The notes below the pieces were generated by a model that searched no databases, was not told the DNA's origin, and saw only the letters and a list, made by a program, of their open reading frames with translations. The position numbers and the translations under genes are program-made. This document shows, one piece after another, positions 62,386 to 64,000 of a stretch of 64,000 nt of DNA (its first letter is position 1; each line of letters begins with the position of its first letter). Where the stretch lies: NCBI RefSeq assembly GCF_030064895.1, contig NZ_JASJEB010000017.1, positions 1 to 64,000 on the forward strand. Reading direction: 5' to 3'. The stretch is from Crocosphaera sp. (GTDB taxonomy: Bacteria; Cyanobacteriota; Cyanobacteriia; Cyanobacteriales; Microcystaceae).

Positions 62386-64000
62386 TTAATCATCAGAGTC
62401 ATCATCAGAGTCATTCTCAGTTTCATTCTCATGATCCCAAGTGTAATTAACAACCTCTGTTATCTGCCTTGAGGGTTTAACTTTTGTGGTAAAATTATCA
62501 GGAATTTCTACACTCCATATAGGAATTTCACCAATTCCTTTGACACTAATAGGTTTAAGAGAAACAAAGGAATAGGTTTTTTGCAAAGCTAAAAAGACAG
62601 GTTCGGTTACTTGAATCAGGTTTCGTTCTGGAGAAGAATGAATCCCATGAACAATTTGCATGGTACAGCCCCAAATCTCATAAATAAATTTAGTTTTGCC
62701 GATAATACCACCGACAACTTCCCCCGAATGAATGCCAATGTCTAAGGTGAGATCGGTGAGGTCTGTAAGATTGGTAAGATTGGCTTGACGATACCGTTCA
62801 ATGGTTTTGAACATGGCAATAGAAAAGTCAACCGCTTGTTTAGCATGATCGATGCGTGGGTTAGATAACCCTGAAACTGCAACGTAGGAGGTGCCAACGG
62901 TTTTCAGTTTATCAATTCCATAAGTTTCAGCCATTTCGTCAAACGCTCCAATCAGTTGATTAAGCAGTTTAACAGAGGCTTGTGGGGTAAATCTTGAGCA
63001 TAAACTAGGGAATCCTCCAATATCAGCATAAATAATCGTGACATCTGTATAATTATCGGCAAAGTCCCTTTCTCCCCGTTGCATCCGTTCCACGGCGATG
63101 GGGGGTAATACATTGAGTAAAAGTTTTTCGTTTTCTGCCAGTTGTTTTTGCAGACAGATGTCTTTTTCGTATAGTTTCTGGGACATCAGGTTAAAAGATT
63201 GACCTAATTTTCCTAATTCATCCTTTGAAGTAATACACACCTGTACATTTGTGTCCCCCTCGGCAATACTGCAAGTTCCGCTAAGTAAACGGGCAATGGG
63301 ACGGGTAAACAGTCCCGAAATCCAATTTGATAGCAAAGCAACTGTGGGTAAGAGAATAGCCGCAGTAATTAACAAGCGACGGGCAAAGTGATTAATGGGG
63401 GCAAAGGCTTCTGCTTCGTCCATTACCGTCATCAATGCCCAGTTAAAGGGGCCTAGCTGCACTGGTTGATAGGAGACGAGAATTGGCTTTTTGCTTAAAT
63501 CTTGGGAACGTTCTGTGCCTTCTTTGCCGTTTAAGGCTTTTTCCACCAGAGGATGTTCCATTGTTTGAAATAAAATTGGGGTGCGAGAATGACGAATTTT
63601 GGCGATCGTATCCTCCATTACACCAATATCGTGCAAAGATTCTAGGTATTGTTCAGGATTTTCAATAAATTCACGGGGTTCTGACCTTAAAGTATAATCC
63701 CGTCCCACTAATATGCTTTCTCCTGTTTCCTGTAAACCCACTTCACGCCATTTACCATCAACGGTCATATTTTGATTAATGCGATCGATGGAAATTTGAA
63801 ATACCAATGATCCTAGAAATCGAGTCCCATCAAAAATAGTGGTGGCAATAAAGGCCGCGGGGCGATCATAAGAGGGTCGATAGGTTTCAAAGTCAACTGC
63901 GGTGGTAAAGTTAGGATCTCTTGATTTTAAAACCTGTTTGAAGGCATTCCCTAAGTTGGTATAGGCATAGATACCATTTCTCAAATTAGTGGAAAAATCT
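62386..64000 (-). CDS. Class III nucleotide cyclase-like sensor, 5' end outside the window
   Basis: The frame stays open past the right window edge, so the N-terminus is missing. Visible are an extracytoplasmic dCACHE-like sensor (first 215 or so residues), a membrane helix (ITAAILLPTVALLSNWISGLF), a HAMP domain (TRPIARLLSG to LYEKD) and a class III cyclase domain. Metal residue 1 is present (YADIGGF). The second Asp is Thr (LKTVGTSYVAVSG), and the WGDTVNxASR motif reads WGCTMQIVHG, losing the transition-state Asn and Arg. It may be a pseudo-cyclase. It precedes the CNB-MscS gene by 39 bp. The tail is acidic (DSDDDSDD). Confidence 0.85.
   Translation of the reverse strand, partial: DFSTNLRNGIYAYTNLGNAFKQVLKSRDPNFTTAVDFETYRPSYDRPAAFIATTIFDGTRFLGSLVFQISIDRINQNMTVDGKWREVGLQETGESILVGRDYTLRSEPREFIENPEQYLESLHDIGVMEDTIAKIRHSRTPILFQTMEHPLVEKALNGKEGTERSQDLSKKPILVSYQPVQLGPFNWALMTVMDEAEAFAPINHFARRLLITAAILLPTVALLSNWISGLFTRPIARLLSGTCSIAEGDTNVQVCITSKDELGKLGQSFNLMSQKLYEKDICLQKQLAENEKLLLNVLPPIAVERMQRGERDFADNYTDVTIIYADIGGFPSLCSRFTPQASVKLLNQLIGAFDEMAETYGIDKLKTVGTSYVAVSGLSNPRIDHAKQAVDFSIAMFKTIERYRQANLTNLTDLTDLTLDIGIHSGEVVGGIIGKTKFIYEIWGCTMQIVHGIHSSPERNLIQVTEPVFLALQKTYSFVSLKPISVKGIGEIPIWSVEIPDNFTTKVKPSRQITEVVNYTWDHENETENDSDDDSDD

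Overview
The window is low-GC DNA with many copies of the octamer GCGATCGC (HIP1), a cyanobacterial hallmark. Gene content agrees: a PerR/peroxiredoxin pair, DUF3110, DUF3067, DUF29, Uma2, GUN4, an AAA-like ATPase with WD40 repeats, a DUF1400 hydrolase and no operons of the enteric kind. I read it as a chromosomal segment of a unicellular or colonial cyanobacterium of the Crocosphaera/Cyanothece type (inference). I see no rRNA, tRNA or CRISPR array.

Layout. 0-12.9 kb: single genes of mixed function (AurF-like diiron protein, glutamine amidotransferase, methyltransferase, FAD oxidoreductase, trmH, DUF1400 hydrolase, DUF427, a 2OG-Fe(II) oxygenase, a membrane-anchored agmatine-deiminase-like enzyme, tgt, MOSC). 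Two copies of a repeat with expandable 7-bp arrays bracket 4.0-10.5 kb. 13-30.4 kb: mainly housekeeping genes (ABC-2 permease, cysE, BMP-type ABC components, lepB, mazG, lnt, GerMN, DUF2993, DUF3067), a subtilisin-like protease, a glycine-rich secreted protein and a carotenoid-desaturase-like flavoprotein. An IscB C-terminal relic lies at 22.6 kb. 30.4-32.9 kb is a graveyard: a 207-bp direct duplication flanks a broken ROCO (LRR-Roc-COR) gene, next to short fragments of metH-like and FeoB-like genes. metH follows, with clearly higher GC than its neighbours.

37-46 kb holds Uma2, a double DUF4062-like/GUN4 protein, a FeoB-like GTPase transporter, a toxin-antitoxin pair and a probable zinc-response group: a CobW-type GTPase with a His/Asp-rich loop, a divergent flavoprotein with a Cys-rich tail, and a degenerate metallophosphoesterase. 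Fur/Zur-like palindromes lie in the CobW/flavoprotein intergenic region, before the phosphoesterase and before metH. 46-49 kb is repeat-rich: a gene split by a MITE and a 534-bp tandem array of DUF29 genes, the last copy truncated before another MITE. 49-53.4 kb carries perR and peroxiredoxin, an apparently orphan HEARO/omega RNA directly before the DUF3110 start codon, murQ and a site-2 protease. 53.6-64 kb holds a Clp-N-like membrane protein, a large AAA-WD40 protein, a KirBac potassium channel, a SpoIIAA-like protein, an amino-acid-type binding lipoprotein, an MscS channel with a cyclic-nucleotide domain, and a class III cyclase-like protein that runs off the window and lacks key catalytic residues.

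The most notable signals are the orphan omega RNA, the MITE family with its effects on genes, the putative Zur-controlled set, the AAA-WD40/potassium-channel neighbourhood, and the double DUF4062-like/GUN4 protein. Coordinates and motif positions were read by eye; no search or folding program was run.
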